Source: Lachnospiraceae bacterium
GTDB taxonomy: Bacteria; Bacillota; Clostridia; Lachnospirales; Lachnospiraceae
Assembly: GCA_910576335.1 (NCBI GenBank)
Contig: CAJTIU010000037.1
Span: forward strand, 1 to 41,923
DNA length: 41,923 bases
Reading direction: 5' to 3'
Both the position numbers and the translations under genes were made by a program. Shown here piece by piece: positions 8,453 to 15,562 of this stretch; position 1 is the stretch's first letter, and each line of letters begins with the position of its first letter. The notes under the pieces are model-generated. The model saw only the letters and a program-made list of their open reading frames with translations. It was not told where the DNA came from and searched no databases.

Positions 8453-8794
8453 ATGGAACAAATTATGAAAAAAATGATGGACATGGGTATGAGGCAATTC
8501 ATGGATGAGAGTCGAAAAGAACTTGGTATGTCAGATGAAACTTATTTGAAGGATTGTAAGGACGAGAGGGAACTTGACGAGAGGTTTATGGAATTAGAGA
8601 TGGAAAGGAAACAGAGGATGCTGGTAAACGATTATATTGCCTGCATGCAGACAGCGCATAATCGGTATGAGGACATTTGTTATGTGGCCGGTGTCTTAGA
8701 TGCTGTTAAGATGCTGAACCGGCTAGGGGTATTGACCGGGATTCAGGTATCTGAGGAAAAGCAGCAGAATGTTTTGGGGATCTGTCATATTTAA
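8453..8794 (+). CDS. small helical protein, DUF6809-like (113 aa)
   Basis: Strong AAAGGAGG site at 8439-8446 before ATG 8453. The protein is charged and helical, with Met-rich ends (MEQIMKKMMDMGMRQF) and a second half ending in NDYIACMQTAHNRYEDICYV then AGVLDAVKMLNRLG. The last part resembles a family of roughly 110-aa Lachnospiraceae proteins I associate with DUF6809, but this rests on pattern memory only. No catalytic motif, no signal peptide. It is monocistronic, with a likely promoter at 8356-8385. Confidence 0.7.
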   Translation: MEQIMKKMMDMGMRQFMDESRKELGMSDETYLKDCKDERELDERFMELEMERKQRMLVNDYIACMQTAHNRYEDICYVAGVLDAVKMLNRLGVLTGIQVSEEKQQNVLGICHI

Positions 8795-8962
8795 AAATAA
8801 TTAGTAAGATCTTGGCTTGGGAAAAATTTGTGGAATGGTATTGGATGATTGAAATGCATATTCAGGAAATTTTCTGACAGAAATCACAAGAGCCTTTTCA
8901 GTCATGGCCAGGAACTGAGAAATAAAAAGAGATACGAAAAAATCTGATTGGGGAAAGAAGCG

Positions 8963-8992
8963 GGCATGGCAGCTGTAAAAGGTTGCCATGCC
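8963..8992 (-). terminator. hairpin after XRE gene
   Basis: GGCATGGCA (8963-8971) and TGCCATGCC (8984-8992) form a 9-bp perfect stem immediately 3' of the minus-strand XRE gene that ends at 8997. On the minus strand it is followed by CGCTTCTTT, a poor T-run, so termination is probable rather than certain. The 8795-8962 stretch before it shows no gene. Confidence 0.5.
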
Positions 8993-8996
8993 TGTT

Positions 8997-9233
8997 CTAT
9001 GCAGATGGAGGAGCTGTTTCGCTCTTTTCCTTTGTTCGTCCCAGCAGGTAGTCTGTGGAACAACCGTAAAAATTTGCCAATGCGACCAGGACATCAAGGG
9101 GAAGTTTTCTTGTTCCATTTTCATAGTGCGCGTATGCCCGCTGGCTGAGGTTAAGAATCTTTGCCAGTTCTTTTTGGCTTAAATCATGGTCTTCTCTTAA
9201 GTCTTTCATATGCTTTATATCAATTCCCAACAT
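8997..9233 (-). CDS. XRE-family transcriptional regulator (78 aa)
   Basis: Paralogue of the 7532 regulator: HTH at about residues 16-40 (QKELAKILNLSQRAYAHYENG), then GTRKLPLDVLVALANFYGCS and DYLLGRTKEK. ATG 9233 is chosen over the upstream start at 9293 because GGAGG sits 6 nt before it and the paralogue begins at the same point. The gene is divergent from the membrane protein gene at 9351, and twin operator-like repeats lie between them, so it may control both itself and that gene. Confidence 0.9.
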   Translation of the reverse strand: MLGIDIKHMKDLREDHDLSQKELAKILNLSQRAYAHYENGTRKLPLDVLVALANFYGCSTDYLLGRTKEKSETAPPSA

Positions 9234-9252
9234 TTTATACCTCCATGAGATT

Positions 9253-9302
9253 ATTATATGTAGAACAAAATGGCCTATTGAAAAACAGAACAAAATGGGC
9301 TA
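9253..9302 (-). promoter_or_regulatory. promoter and twin operators in divergent intergenic region
   Basis: TATAAT on the minus strand at 9258-9253, then AGAACAAAATGGCCTA (9262-9277) and AGAACAAAATGGGCTA (9287-9302) on the plus strand, 25 bp apart, 4 bp from the -10 box. Geometry is identical to 7776-7825. Fifteen of 16 bases are identical between these two copies. Confidence 0.65.
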
Positions 9303-9350
9303 TGATTTGTAATGTTCTCATGTAAGGCAATGATTGGAGGAATCAGGAAA

Positions 9351-9836
9351 ATGAAGAAAGGGAAATGGAGCTTTATAGGTATCCTGCTGATCTTAGGAGC
9401 TGTGGGTGTGTTCCGCTATGGAGTGCAGGAATTGGAGAAATGGAAAGAAAGCCATTCAGGAATTCCGGATGCAGTCAGCAGTGTCTCCAGCAATAACTGG
9501 CAGTATTTAAAAGTAGTGGCAAACAGCAGCAGGATTGACGATAAGGAGGCGTTTGCCCGTAAGGTGATCCAGATGTGCCGGGAGAATTCCTTCCATTCGA
9601 TTCGGTTTTCTACAGATATAAACGGGTATCCGTCGGGGGTAGACATTACAGTATATTTAAACCGGAAGGACTTGGAAAAAGGCGAGGCGGTTTGTGAGAT
9701 TGAGTTTCGTACCGAAGGGTATAGGGAAGACTGTGATATTAAAAATGATGTAGAACAATTTCATCTTTATCTGGACGGGACGGAAATTGATTTTATCATT
9801 GAAGATTCAGAGGCTTGTGATTCTGCAGAACATTGA
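9351..9836 (+). CDS. membrane-anchored protein of unknown function (161 aa)
   Basis: ATG 9351 is chosen because GGAGG (9336-9340) precedes it and it puts MKKGKWSFIGILLILGAVGV, a typical N-terminal anchor or uncleaved signal, at the start. The remaining 135 residues should lie outside the cell. They hold no Cys lipobox, so this is an anchored protein, not a lipoprotein. The outer part looks like a small alpha/beta domain (ISVSSNN region, then SGVDITVYLNRKDLEKGEAV). It is divergent from the XRE gene and shares its operator region. Family unknown. Confidence 0.7.
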   Translation: MKKGKWSFIGILLILGAVGVFRYGVQELEKWKESHSGIPDAVSSVSSNNWQYLKVVANSSRIDDKEAFARKVIQMCRENSFHSIRFSTDINGYPSGVDITVYLNRKDLEKGEAVCEIEFRTEGYREDCDIKNDVEQFHLYLDGTEIDFIIEDSEACDSAEH

Positions 9837-9960
9837 CAATATTCCGGGCAGACAGGCAGAATGAAAAGAAACAGGGTACGGATACTATGGTAATGATGTT
9901 GCATTTTGAATAAGGGAATCTTATAATAGGAGTTATAAATAGATTGGGAGAATCATTCAG

Positions 9961-10701
9961 ATGTTTTTTATCATGGGAATTACCCAGGGAAGAAAGAGTT
10001 TTGACTATAACCAGATGATGGTTTGTGAGCATTGCGGCTCTTATGGAAGATATCAGGTGTACATGACTTACATGTGTCTGTCGTTATTCTTTATTCCCTG
10101 TTTGAAATGGGACAGGCAGTACTACGTACAGAGTACATGCTGCAATACGGTTTATTCTCTTGCACCGGAGATTGGGAAGCGGATTGCGAGGGGAGACAAT
10201 ATAGAAATCCGGCCGGAACACCTGACACGGGTACAGGCGGGATACAAAAGCAGAGTCAAAAGATGCGTGATTTATTTTTCGCAGACAGGAACAACCAGAG
10301 CAGCCGCTGAAAAAATTGCAGAGGTAAAAAAGGCTGATTTAGTAGAAATCCGGCCAGAGAGACCTTATGAGATGTCCTACTTAAAGACTGTACTGACATC
10401 TTTAAAAGAGATATTTACGAAAGCACGTCCAGAGCTTGCAATGGAGATGCCGGATATACAAAAATATGACCGTATTCTGATCGGGTGCCCGATTTGGTGC
10501 GGATTGGCGCCAAATGTAATCTTGACGCTGTTAGACGTCCTGAATTTAAACGGAAAGCATGCGGCTGTATTTACCACAAGCGGCGCGACAAAGCCGATGA
10601 AACTTGCCGTAAAGCTGAAAAAAACATATCCGGAGATTAAATGGCATAAGCCGCTAAATGCAAATGATATGACAGAAGATGAGATCAGAAACTGGATGTA
10701 A
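9961..10701 (+). CDS. zinc-ribbon/flavodoxin fusion protein (246 aa)
   Basis: Two parts are visible. Residues 1-85 form a small membrane-associated zinc-ribbon protein of the MFFIMGI...CEHCG type: C23-x2-C26 in MVCEHCGSYG and a second Cys pair in YVQSTCCNTVY, with a hydrophobic YMCLSLFFIPCLKW between. Residues 100-246 are a flavodoxin: VIYFSQTGTTRAAAEKIAE is the FMN phosphate loop and IGCPIWCGLAPNVIL the second FMN contact, with a third at FTTSGATKPM. The flavodoxin should bind FMN and carry electrons. The zinc-ribbon type is usually a stand-alone protein of about 90 aa, so the fusion is notable. RBS GGGAG lies at 9945-9949. Confidence 0.8.
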   Translation: MFFIMGITQGRKSFDYNQMMVCEHCGSYGRYQVYMTYMCLSLFFIPCLKWDRQYYVQSTCCNTVYSLAPEIGKRIARGDNIEIRPEHLTRVQAGYKSRVKRCVIYFSQTGTTRAAAEKIAEVKKADLVEIRPERPYEMSYLKTVLTSLKEIFTKARPELAMEMPDIQKYDRILIGCPIWCGLAPNVILTLLDVLNLNGKHAAVFTTSGATKPMKLAVKLKKTYPEIKWHKPLNANDMTEDEIRNWM

Positions 10702-10757
10702 GGCAGAAGGCTCTCATCAAAACTTTGGTTAGAAGAGCTGAGAGAGGGTGAGGAATC

Positions 10758-11168
10758 ATGGTAAAACAGATTGTAAGAGATGTGTTCTTCCTGGGGCAGA
10801 AATCGGAGCCGGCAACCAAGGATGACCTGCAAGTGGGAAGAGACCTGCAGGATACATTAAATGCAAACCGCGGCCGCTGCGTCGGCATGGCTGCCAATAT
10901 GATCGGCGTGAAGAAAAATATCATCATTGTAAATATGGGCGTTATCGACATTGTGATGTTCAATCCGGTTCTGATTTGGAAAAGCGGGCTTTATGAAACA
11001 GAGGAAGGCTGCCTGTCCCTTGACGGGGTTCGTAAAACGAACCGCTATCAGGAGATTGAGGTAGAATACTTTGATTTTAACTGGAAAAAACAGAAACTAA
11101 AGCTGAAAGACTGGCCCGCGCAGATCGTGCAGCATGAAATAGACCATCTTTCCGGGAGGGTGATATAG
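10758..11168 (+). CDS. def: peptide deformylase
   Basis: Removes the formyl group from the N-terminal Met of new proteins. All three family motifs are present: GMAANMIGV (residues 43-51, motif 1), EEGCLSLDG (about 77-85, motif 2, whose Cys binds the metal) and [12 protein letters not shown] (about 125-136, motif 3, with the catalytic Glu and two metal-binding His). Motif 1 normally ends with Gln; here the position is Met, as in a divergent clostridial subtype. At 136 aa it is slightly shorter than typical enzymes. It is followed after 2 bp by a macro-domain gene, so the two are one operon. It may be an accessory copy rather than the housekeeping enzyme. Confidence 0.9.
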   Translation: MVKQIVRDVFFLGQKSEPATKDDLQVGRDLQDTLNANRGRCVGMAANMIGVKKNIIIVNMGVIDIVMFNPVLIWKSGLYETEEGCLSLDGVRKTNRYQEIEVEYFDFNWKKQKLKLKDWPAQIVQHEIDHLSGRVI

Positions 11169-11170
11169 TT

Positions 11171-11701
11171 ATGGGATACAGGATACAGACGGTTCAGGGT
11201 GACATTACAAAAGTGGATGATCTGGAAGCGATCGTAAATGCGGCAAACAACAGCCTGCTTGGCGGCGGGGGCGTAGACGGGGCGATCCACCGTGCCGCCG
11301 GGAGCGGGCTTCTGGCTGAATGCAGGACGCTTCATGGCTGTAATACGGGCGAGGCAAAGCTTACTGGTGCTTATCATTTGCCATGCAAGTACGTGATCCA
11401 TACAGTAGGACCTGTCTGGCATGGCGGACAGAAAGGAGAAGAACAGCTTCTTGAAAATGCGTATAGGAATTCCCTTAAGGTGGCAGTGGATCATGGGATT
11501 CGGACAATCGCATTCCCTTCCATCTCAACAGGAGTATATAGTTATCCGGTAGACCAGGCTGCACTTGTGGCAGTCCGAACGGTTCGTAAATTCTGTGAGG
11601 AACAGATGGACAAAATTGACGTTGTGAGATTTGTTCTGTTTGACCCGGAAACCCTTGCTGCATATGACCATGCGGTCCAGGAAACAGAAATGGACAAATA
11701 A
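11171..11701 (+). CDS. macro-domain ADP-ribose hydrolase (YmdB-like, 176 aa)
   Basis: Whole-length match to the O-acetyl-ADP-ribose deacetylase group: [20 protein letters not shown] (residues 8-27), [16 protein letters not shown] (loop that grips ADP-ribose), then HTVGPVW and the second loop [12 protein letters not shown]. These are the residues that bind and hydrolyse ADP-ribose esters or reverse ADP-ribosylation. The start is 2 bp after def, with the SD (CCGGGAGGGTG) inside the end of def. Pairing with deformylase is unusual; a role in stress or in protection from ADP-ribosylating toxins is possible but not shown. Confidence 0.9.
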   Translation: MGYRIQTVQGDITKVDDLEAIVNAANNSLLGGGGVDGAIHRAAGSGLLAECRTLHGCNTGEAKLTGAYHLPCKYVIHTVGPVWHGGQKGEEQLLENAYRNSLKVAVDHGIRTIAFPSISTGVYSYPVDQAALVAVRTVRKFCEEQMDKIDVVRFVLFDPETLAAYDHAVQETEMDK

Positions 11702-12092
11702 ATGGAGAATTCAAGGAGGTATTCCCGGAAAACGCGGTGGAATATTTTGTGTCCTAGCATATTGATATATTTGAAACACAAAATATATGATTGAAAAGAT
11801 GAGCGTAATCAATATATAGTGTATGAAAGGATGCTTTAACATAAGATGGACGTTGTGGATTACGTATAACAGTGAACAGAATTCGTCGAAAGAGAATATA
11901 TGAAAGAAATAAGAACACAATCAAGAAAAATTTAGTGTAAACCAATAGTTTTGCTGTTATAATACAAATAGAAAATGATGTATATCGCGAGGTGCTTTTG
12001 TATTTCTTAGAAAGTGAATTGATGGTACGAATTGAAAAGAATTCTCTAAGAAATAAAAGTTAATCAGTATTGTTAAGAACGGAGGTAGTGTT
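11702..12092. other. 391-bp AT-rich gap with inverted repeat
   Basis: No gene seen on either strand. A TATAAT box lies at 11958-11963 without a clear -35. TATTTCTTAGA (12001-12011) and TCTAAGAAATA (12045-12055) form an 11-bp perfect inverted repeat with a 33-nt loop, 38 bp before the next gene, possibly an operator or a 5' leader structure. Confidence 0.45.
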
Positions 12093-12332
12093 ATGGTATC
12101 AGCAGCTATGGTGGTAAGAGATATGCTAAATACATTAGAAGAGGAAGACTGCAAAATGGCAATTAGTTATATCCAGTTTCTTTCTGATTCGAGAAAAAAA
12201 GAAAGAGTCAAAAAAGCATCAGACTTAATGGATAAGTTTCAGACCGTAATCGGAGAGGATAAAGGGTGGGATTCTGAGGAAGCAATGCTGGAAGATATGA
12301 GCAGATTCAGGAAGGAACGCATGGGCTTATGA
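12093..12332 (+). CDS. antitoxin-like small protein (79 aa)
   Basis: Well-placed ACGGAGG site at 12079-12085. The sequence is short and helical (MVVRDMLNTLEEEDCKMAIS then YIQFLSDSRKKERVKKASDL), ending in DMSRFRKERMGL. This type of short acidic protein with a C-terminal extension before an overlapping gene is common among antitoxins of VapC/RelE-like systems (DUF2281-like or similar), but no DNA-binding motif is clear. Its TGA overlaps ATG 12329 of a 19-codon ORF, where a toxin would be expected. A toxin appears to be missing. Confidence 0.6.
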   Translation: MVSAAMVVRDMLNTLEEEDCKMAISYIQFLSDSRKKERVKKASDLMDKFQTVIGEDKGWDSEEAMLEDMSRFRKERMGL

Positions 12333-12388
12333 AAATTGTATTTTCTGTCAGTATGTTAGATGAATTTTTAGAAAACGAGAAACTATAA
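12329..12388 (+). pseudogene. 19-codon ORF in toxin position
   Basis: Overlaps the upstream stop by ATGA. It reads MKIVFSVSMLDEFLENEKL, which could be the first strand of a PIN or RelE toxin followed by decay, but the match is too short to prove. Downstream to 12557 there is no continuing frame of similar type. Confidence 0.3.
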
Positions 12389-12557
12389 TATTACTATATA
12401 TTGAATGGTAACTATGAATGAAACCAGACATGGAGAAACTATTATACTTACCAAAAAAATTAAGTTTGAAAAACAGGATGACATTTTACTGTTATATAAT
12501 ATAATAAAATGTAAGGAATGTAAGGAAAGTAAGGGATGCAGAAAGGAGCTTACCAAT

Positions 12558-12833
12558 ATGGAATTGGCAAAAGTAACGTCAAAAGGTCAAATTACAATAC
12601 CTATCGCAATCAGAAATGCGCTTGGAATACGAGAAGGAGATAAAATCCTTTTTATGGAAGAAGGGAATAGAGTTATTTTAACAAATGCTTCTACGAATGC
12701 TTTGCTAAAAGCACAGGAGGCTTTTCAAGGTGCGGCAGAGGAATTTGGCATTAAAAATGAAGAGGATGTTATAAAACTTGTAAAGGGAATTCGTGCGGAA
12801 AGAGGAGACAAATATAAATGCAAATCATGTTAG
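12558..12833 (+). CDS. AbrB/MazE-type antitoxin (91 aa)
   Basis: Swapped-hairpin DNA-binding domain at residues 1-45: MELAKVTSKGQITIPIAIRN, LGIREGDKILF and a strand VILTNAS. The start ATG 12558 is chosen because GAAAGGAG (12541-12548) precedes it and the family begins with this motif; an in-frame upstream ATG at 12405 would add an unrelated leader. The C-terminal half (residues 50-85) should wrap around the toxin. It overlaps the PIN gene start by 16 bp, a typical VapB-VapC arrangement. Because the toxin is truncated, the antitoxin may be an orphan regulator. Confidence 0.85.
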   Translation: MELAKVTSKGQITIPIAIRNALGIREGDKILFMEEGNRVILTNASTNALLKAQEAFQGAAEEFGIKNEEDVIKLVKGIRAERGDKYKCKSC

Positions 12834-13027
12834 ACACAAATATCCTGATTTTAATGTTGCTTTTTCCAAATGAACAATTCAAAAAGATTTTAGATTATAT
12901 CACAAGAAATCATAAACTGGTTTTATCCTTTTTTATAATTGATGAATTAACCGCCGTTGTTGACCGAAAATTTCCGAAAAAGAGATATGCTGTTGATCTT
13001 GTTTCACACATATACGATAAAAAATAA
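12818..13027 (+). pseudogene. truncated PIN-domain toxin (69 aa)
   Basis: MQIMLDTNILILMLL gives the first PIN acidic residue (Asp6) and SFFIIDELTAVVDRKFPKK the second (Glu), but the frame stops after 69 residues with SHIYDKK. PIN toxins are normally 130-145 aa and need two more acidic residues in the second half, so the nuclease site is incomplete. The 3' break is directly followed by the GTGTCC...GGACAC palindrome and terminator at 13039-13089, suggesting that a duplicated piece of DNA replaced the end of the gene. Confidence 0.75.
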
Positions 13028-13038
13028 AAAGCGGATAA

Positions 13039-13055
13039 GTGTCCATATTGGACAC
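13039..13055. promoter_or_regulatory. 17-bp palindrome copy 1
   Basis: GTGTCCATATTGGACAC: perfect 7-bp arms with a TAT centre. One of four copies of GTGTCCA-WWW-TGGACAC in the window; candidate ParB site or shared operator. Confidence 0.6.
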
Positions 13056-13061
13056 CAATGG

Positions 13062-13089
13062 AACCGAGGCAGAGATGCTTCGGTTTTTT
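13062..13089 (+). terminator. intrinsic terminator
   Basis: AACCGA (13062-13067) pairs with TCGGTT (13080-13085), with inner GCA/TGC pairing, then TTTTTTC. It is similar in sequence to the terminator at 14673-14701 and sits the same distance after its palindrome. Confidence 0.7.
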
Positions 13090-13165
13090 CGTGCATGAAT
13101 ACACGATATATGTATTTTTCAGATTAGTCATATATTGAAGAACAACAGAAGGAGGTGAAAGGCAG

Positions 13166-13339
13166 ATGAAGAAGAATCAAAAAGCAAGGATAGAGCAGGC
13201 AGAAGACAGGGCATTAGAAAGCCTGGACTATATTCTGGAGACAATCCCGACACCGGATTTTGTAGAAATTGTCGGCCGTATGGGCGGTGATATTATAACA
13301 TACCGGGTGTATGATAATGGCGATATGTATGAGCGGTAG
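13166..13339 (+). CDS. small unknown protein (57 aa)
   Basis: Clear GGAGGTG site (13151-13157) with 8-nt spacing to ATG 13166. The N-terminal half is a charged helix (RIEQAEDRALESLDYIL) and the C-terminal half a predicted beta hairpin (VEIVGRMGGDIITYRVYDNG). Too short for domain recognition, but the ribosome-binding site and balanced composition suggest a real gene. It is separated from the PD-(D/E)XK gene by a long palindrome. Confidence 0.6.
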   Translation: MKKNQKARIEQAEDRALESLDYILETIPTPDFVEIVGRMGGDIITYRVYDNGDMYER

Positions 13340-13400
13340 GTAAGTATTGGGATGTAATGAAAAAATGTCAAAGATGCCTAAAATGGAGAATAGCCTTTGT

Positions 13401-13440
13401 GTTTCGAAATAAATCCCAATTTTTGGATTTATTTCGAAAC
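13401..13440. repeat. 16-bp perfect inverted repeat
   Basis: GTTTCGAAATAAATCC (13401-13416) and GGATTTATTTCGAAAC (13425-13440) are exact reverse complements around an 8-nt loop. AT-rich with no T-run after it. It lies in the 221-bp gap before the 13561 gene, which otherwise holds no ORF. Confidence 0.8.
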
Positions 13441-13560
13441 ATATTTGCAACCAGAGCGATTGAGGTATATTATGCCTACTTTTTCATTGCTAAAAGGAAA
13501 TGGTAGCGATATAATATAAATAAGATATTTCTGTTGCCACTATAAAAGGAAGGAAATAAT

Positions 13561-14478
13561 ATGAGTAATATATATGACGGCGCATTTCGGACAATTCTAA
13601 ATGATTGCCGGAACATGATTCTTCCGGTAATTAATGAGATTTTTGATGAAGAATACATCGGGGATGAGAAAATTGAGTTTTTCCCGAATGAACATTTTTT
13701 AGACCAGCAGGATACGGCTGATAAAGAGCGGATTACAGATACTAATTTTAAGGTTATCGGAAAGGAAATAAAAAAATATCACCTTGAATGTGAAAGCAGC
13801 CTGCCGGATGGCAAAATGACAATTCGGCTTTTCGAGTATGACGCCCAGATTGCATTAGATGAGGGTGAGGTTACAGAAGAAACCCTGACAGTAGCATTTC
13901 CAAATACGGCGGTGCTGTATCTTCGGGCATATAGAAAGACGCCGGATAAAATGAGATATGTAATTGTCACGCCAGGAGGAACCGTACAGTATGATATTCC
14001 GGTTATGAAAGTGCAGACGTATTCATTGAATGATATTTTTGAAAAGCGTTTATTGTTGTTGATTCCGTTTTACATTTTCTCGCATGAAAAGAATTTTTCA
14101 GAGTATAATAGCAATGAACAGAAATTGTCGGAATTGAAGTCGGAATATCAGGATATTTTAGAGAGGCTTGATGAACTGGAGCAACAGGAGGTTATCAGAG
14201 CATTTGATAAACGGACGATTATAGAGCTTTCTAGTGATGTGATTAAAGAGATTGCACAAAAATACGAGAATGTGCAGAAAGGTGTAGGTGAGATCATGGG
14301 CGGCGCGTTGATTGAGACAAATGCAAGAAGATTAAAAACTGAGGCAGAGAATGAGGCAAATAGGAAATCTGCTCAAAGAATGCTGGATATTGGAAAACTG
14401 ACAATAGAGGAAGTTGCAATATGTTCAGGACTTAGCGTTGAAGAAGTGGAACAGATTGCCGGATTGCAAGCGGTGTAG
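13561..14478 (+). CDS. PD-(D/E)XK nuclease-like protein (305 aa)
   Basis: AGGAAGG site at 13547-13553 before ATG 13561. The N-terminal 170 residues resemble an Rpn-like restriction-endonuclease fold: a helical DGAFRTILNDC start, then FKVIGKEIKKYHLECESS and a FEYDAQIAL strand, where the Glu residues in LECESS are the likely metal ligands. RYVIVTPGGTVQYDIPVMKV follows. The second half is helical (about residues 200-290), with a C-terminal segment DIGKLTIEEVAICSGLSVEE like the tails of Rpn proteins. It is intact, unlike the three Rpn copies at 5.9-7.4 kb, and of a different subfamily. It probably cuts or processes DNA, but no activity is shown here. Confidence 0.65.
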   Translation: MSNIYDGAFRTILNDCRNMILPVINEIFDEEYIGDEKIEFFPNEHFLDQQDTADKERITDTNFKVIGKEIKKYHLECESSLPDGKMTIRLFEYDAQIALDEGEVTEETLTVAFPNTAVLYLRAYRKTPDKMRYVIVTPGGTVQYDIPVMKVQTYSLNDIFEKRLLLLIPFYIFSHEKNFSEYNSNEQKLSELKSEYQDILERLDELEQQEVIRAFDKRTIIELSSDVIKEIAQKYENVQKGVGEIMGGALIETNARRLKTEAENEANRKSAQRMLDIGKLTIEEVAICSGLSVEEVEQIAGLQAV

Positions 14479-14640
14479 AAACTGGGCTTTATCTAATAAG
14501 GCATACCCATCCGGGCAGGCTGACGTTCGTCCGATAAGGTATATCCAAGGGGCATCCCGCAATACATGTTCTTGCGGGACGGGCGGACTATCATCCGGTA
14601 ATGTATAAAAATCTGCCCGAATTGGCATTGGAAGATAATG
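14479..14640 (+). other. structured intergenic region
   Basis: No gene. It contains an 8-bp perfect hairpin, TCCCGCAA (14555-14562) with TTGCGGGA (14572-14579), flanked by GC-rich segments that can pair further (GGGCGG 14580s with CTGCCC near 14625). Also near-repeats ATAAGGCATA and ATAAGGTATA. Could be a small RNA or the 3' end of the upstream transcript. Confidence 0.35.
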
Positions 14641-14649
14641 GTTACAAAA

Positions 14650-14666
14650 GTGTCTAAATTGGACAT
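14650..14666. promoter_or_regulatory. 17-bp palindrome copy 2, upstream of parA
   Basis: GTGTCTAAATTGGACAT, two mismatches to GTGTCCA-WWW-TGGACAC, 68 bp before parA. Best placed copy for control or partition of the parAB locus. Confidence 0.55.
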
Positions 14667-14672
14667 CAACAG

Positions 14673-14701
14673 ACTGAGGCAGAAATGTCTCGGTTTTTTT
14701 T
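14673..14701 (+). terminator. intrinsic terminator before parA
   Basis: ACTGAG (14673-14678) pairs with CTCGGT (14689-14694), one wobble, followed by TTTTTTTT. It insulates parA from upstream transcription; the parA promoter would then have to lie downstream or read-through be regulated. Confidence 0.6.
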
Positions 14702-14733
14702 AATACAATAAGATATAGAAAGAGAGGGACGAG

Positions 14734-15558
14734 ATGAGAATCATAAATTTTTTAAACTTAAAGGGCGGAGTAGCAAAGACCTTTTCGGTGGTAAATACGG
14801 CATATGAGCTGTGGAGAAGAGGTTATAAGGTGCTGATACTGGATAATGATAAGCAGGGGAATCTTAGCAAGGCTTATCGAAGGTATGACGCAGAGCTGAC
14901 CGCTCCGATCACAAGGCTTTTGTGTGGAAACTGGGAGCGCCCGGAAGAACTGATACAGCGTACGGATTATGACGGGATAGATATTGTGACCTCAAATATG
15001 TCTCTGTTTGGCGCAGTATGGAATCTTCTGAAAAGTGGGGACAGTGGCCTGATGGAGCGGTATCAGAGATTTATGGAGTTGGTAAAGAACAGCGGGGAGA
15101 AGGGGACAGACAGTAGTATAGCAGGAGGATATGATTACTGCCTGATTGATAATCCGCCGGATATCGGACTTAACGTAATCAATGCTCTTGCAGTAGCAGA
15201 TGAGGTCATTGTGCCTGTAAAGATTGACGAGGATGCGCTCACTGGGCTAGATATTGTGGCGGAGCAGATTGAGGACGCAAAGGCTCTGAATCCTTCGTTA
15301 ACCTTAAGCGGGGTATTGGTTACTGTATATCAGAATACAGACGGAGAAAAAGCCGGGTTAGAGTGGCTTCTCCGGGAATATGAAAATCCTTCCAGTGAAC
15401 GGTACGGGAAATATCCTGTTCTTGGGATGATCCGATATTCAAGGAAAGTAGTGGAGAACTCTTTCCTGCGGAAGCCGATTTATGAATACAGCCCCTGCAG
15501 TGGGGCGGCACAGGACTATAAGAAGTTCGTAACCAGTTATACAGGGAAAGGCAGGTAA
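14734..15558 (+). CDS. parA: ParA-type partition ATPase
   Basis: Deviant Walker A KGGVAKTFS at residues 10-18 (signature Lys plus the P-loop Lys; most ParA proteins have G where this has A), Walker A' region LILDNDKQGN at 34-43, Walker B YCLIDNPPDIG at 135-145, and the typical switch PVKIDEDALTGL near 162-173. It binds ATP and DNA and positions or segregates the element together with ParB. No N-terminal HTH, so it is the short type, in which ParB usually regulates the operon. GAGAGGGACGAG before ATG 14734 is the SD. parB starts 4 bp after its stop. Confidence 0.93.
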   Translation: MRIINFLNLKGGVAKTFSVVNTAYELWRRGYKVLILDNDKQGNLSKAYRRYDAELTAPITRLLCGNWERPEELIQRTDYDGIDIVTSNMSLFGAVWNLLKSGDSGLMERYQRFMELVKNSGEKGTDSSIAGGYDYCLIDNPPDIGLNVINALAVADEVIVPVKIDEDALTGLDIVAEQIEDAKALNPSLTLSGVLVTVYQNTDGEKAGLEWLLREYENPSSERYGKYPVLGMIRYSRKVVENSFLRKPIYEYSPCSGAAQDYKKFVTSYTGKGR

Positions 15559-15562
15559 TAGT

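Noticed and set aside
8213-8497. Minus-strand ORF of 94 aa across the repeat region
   Set aside because: It overlaps the start and SD of the well-supported 8453 gene and has no SD or family match.
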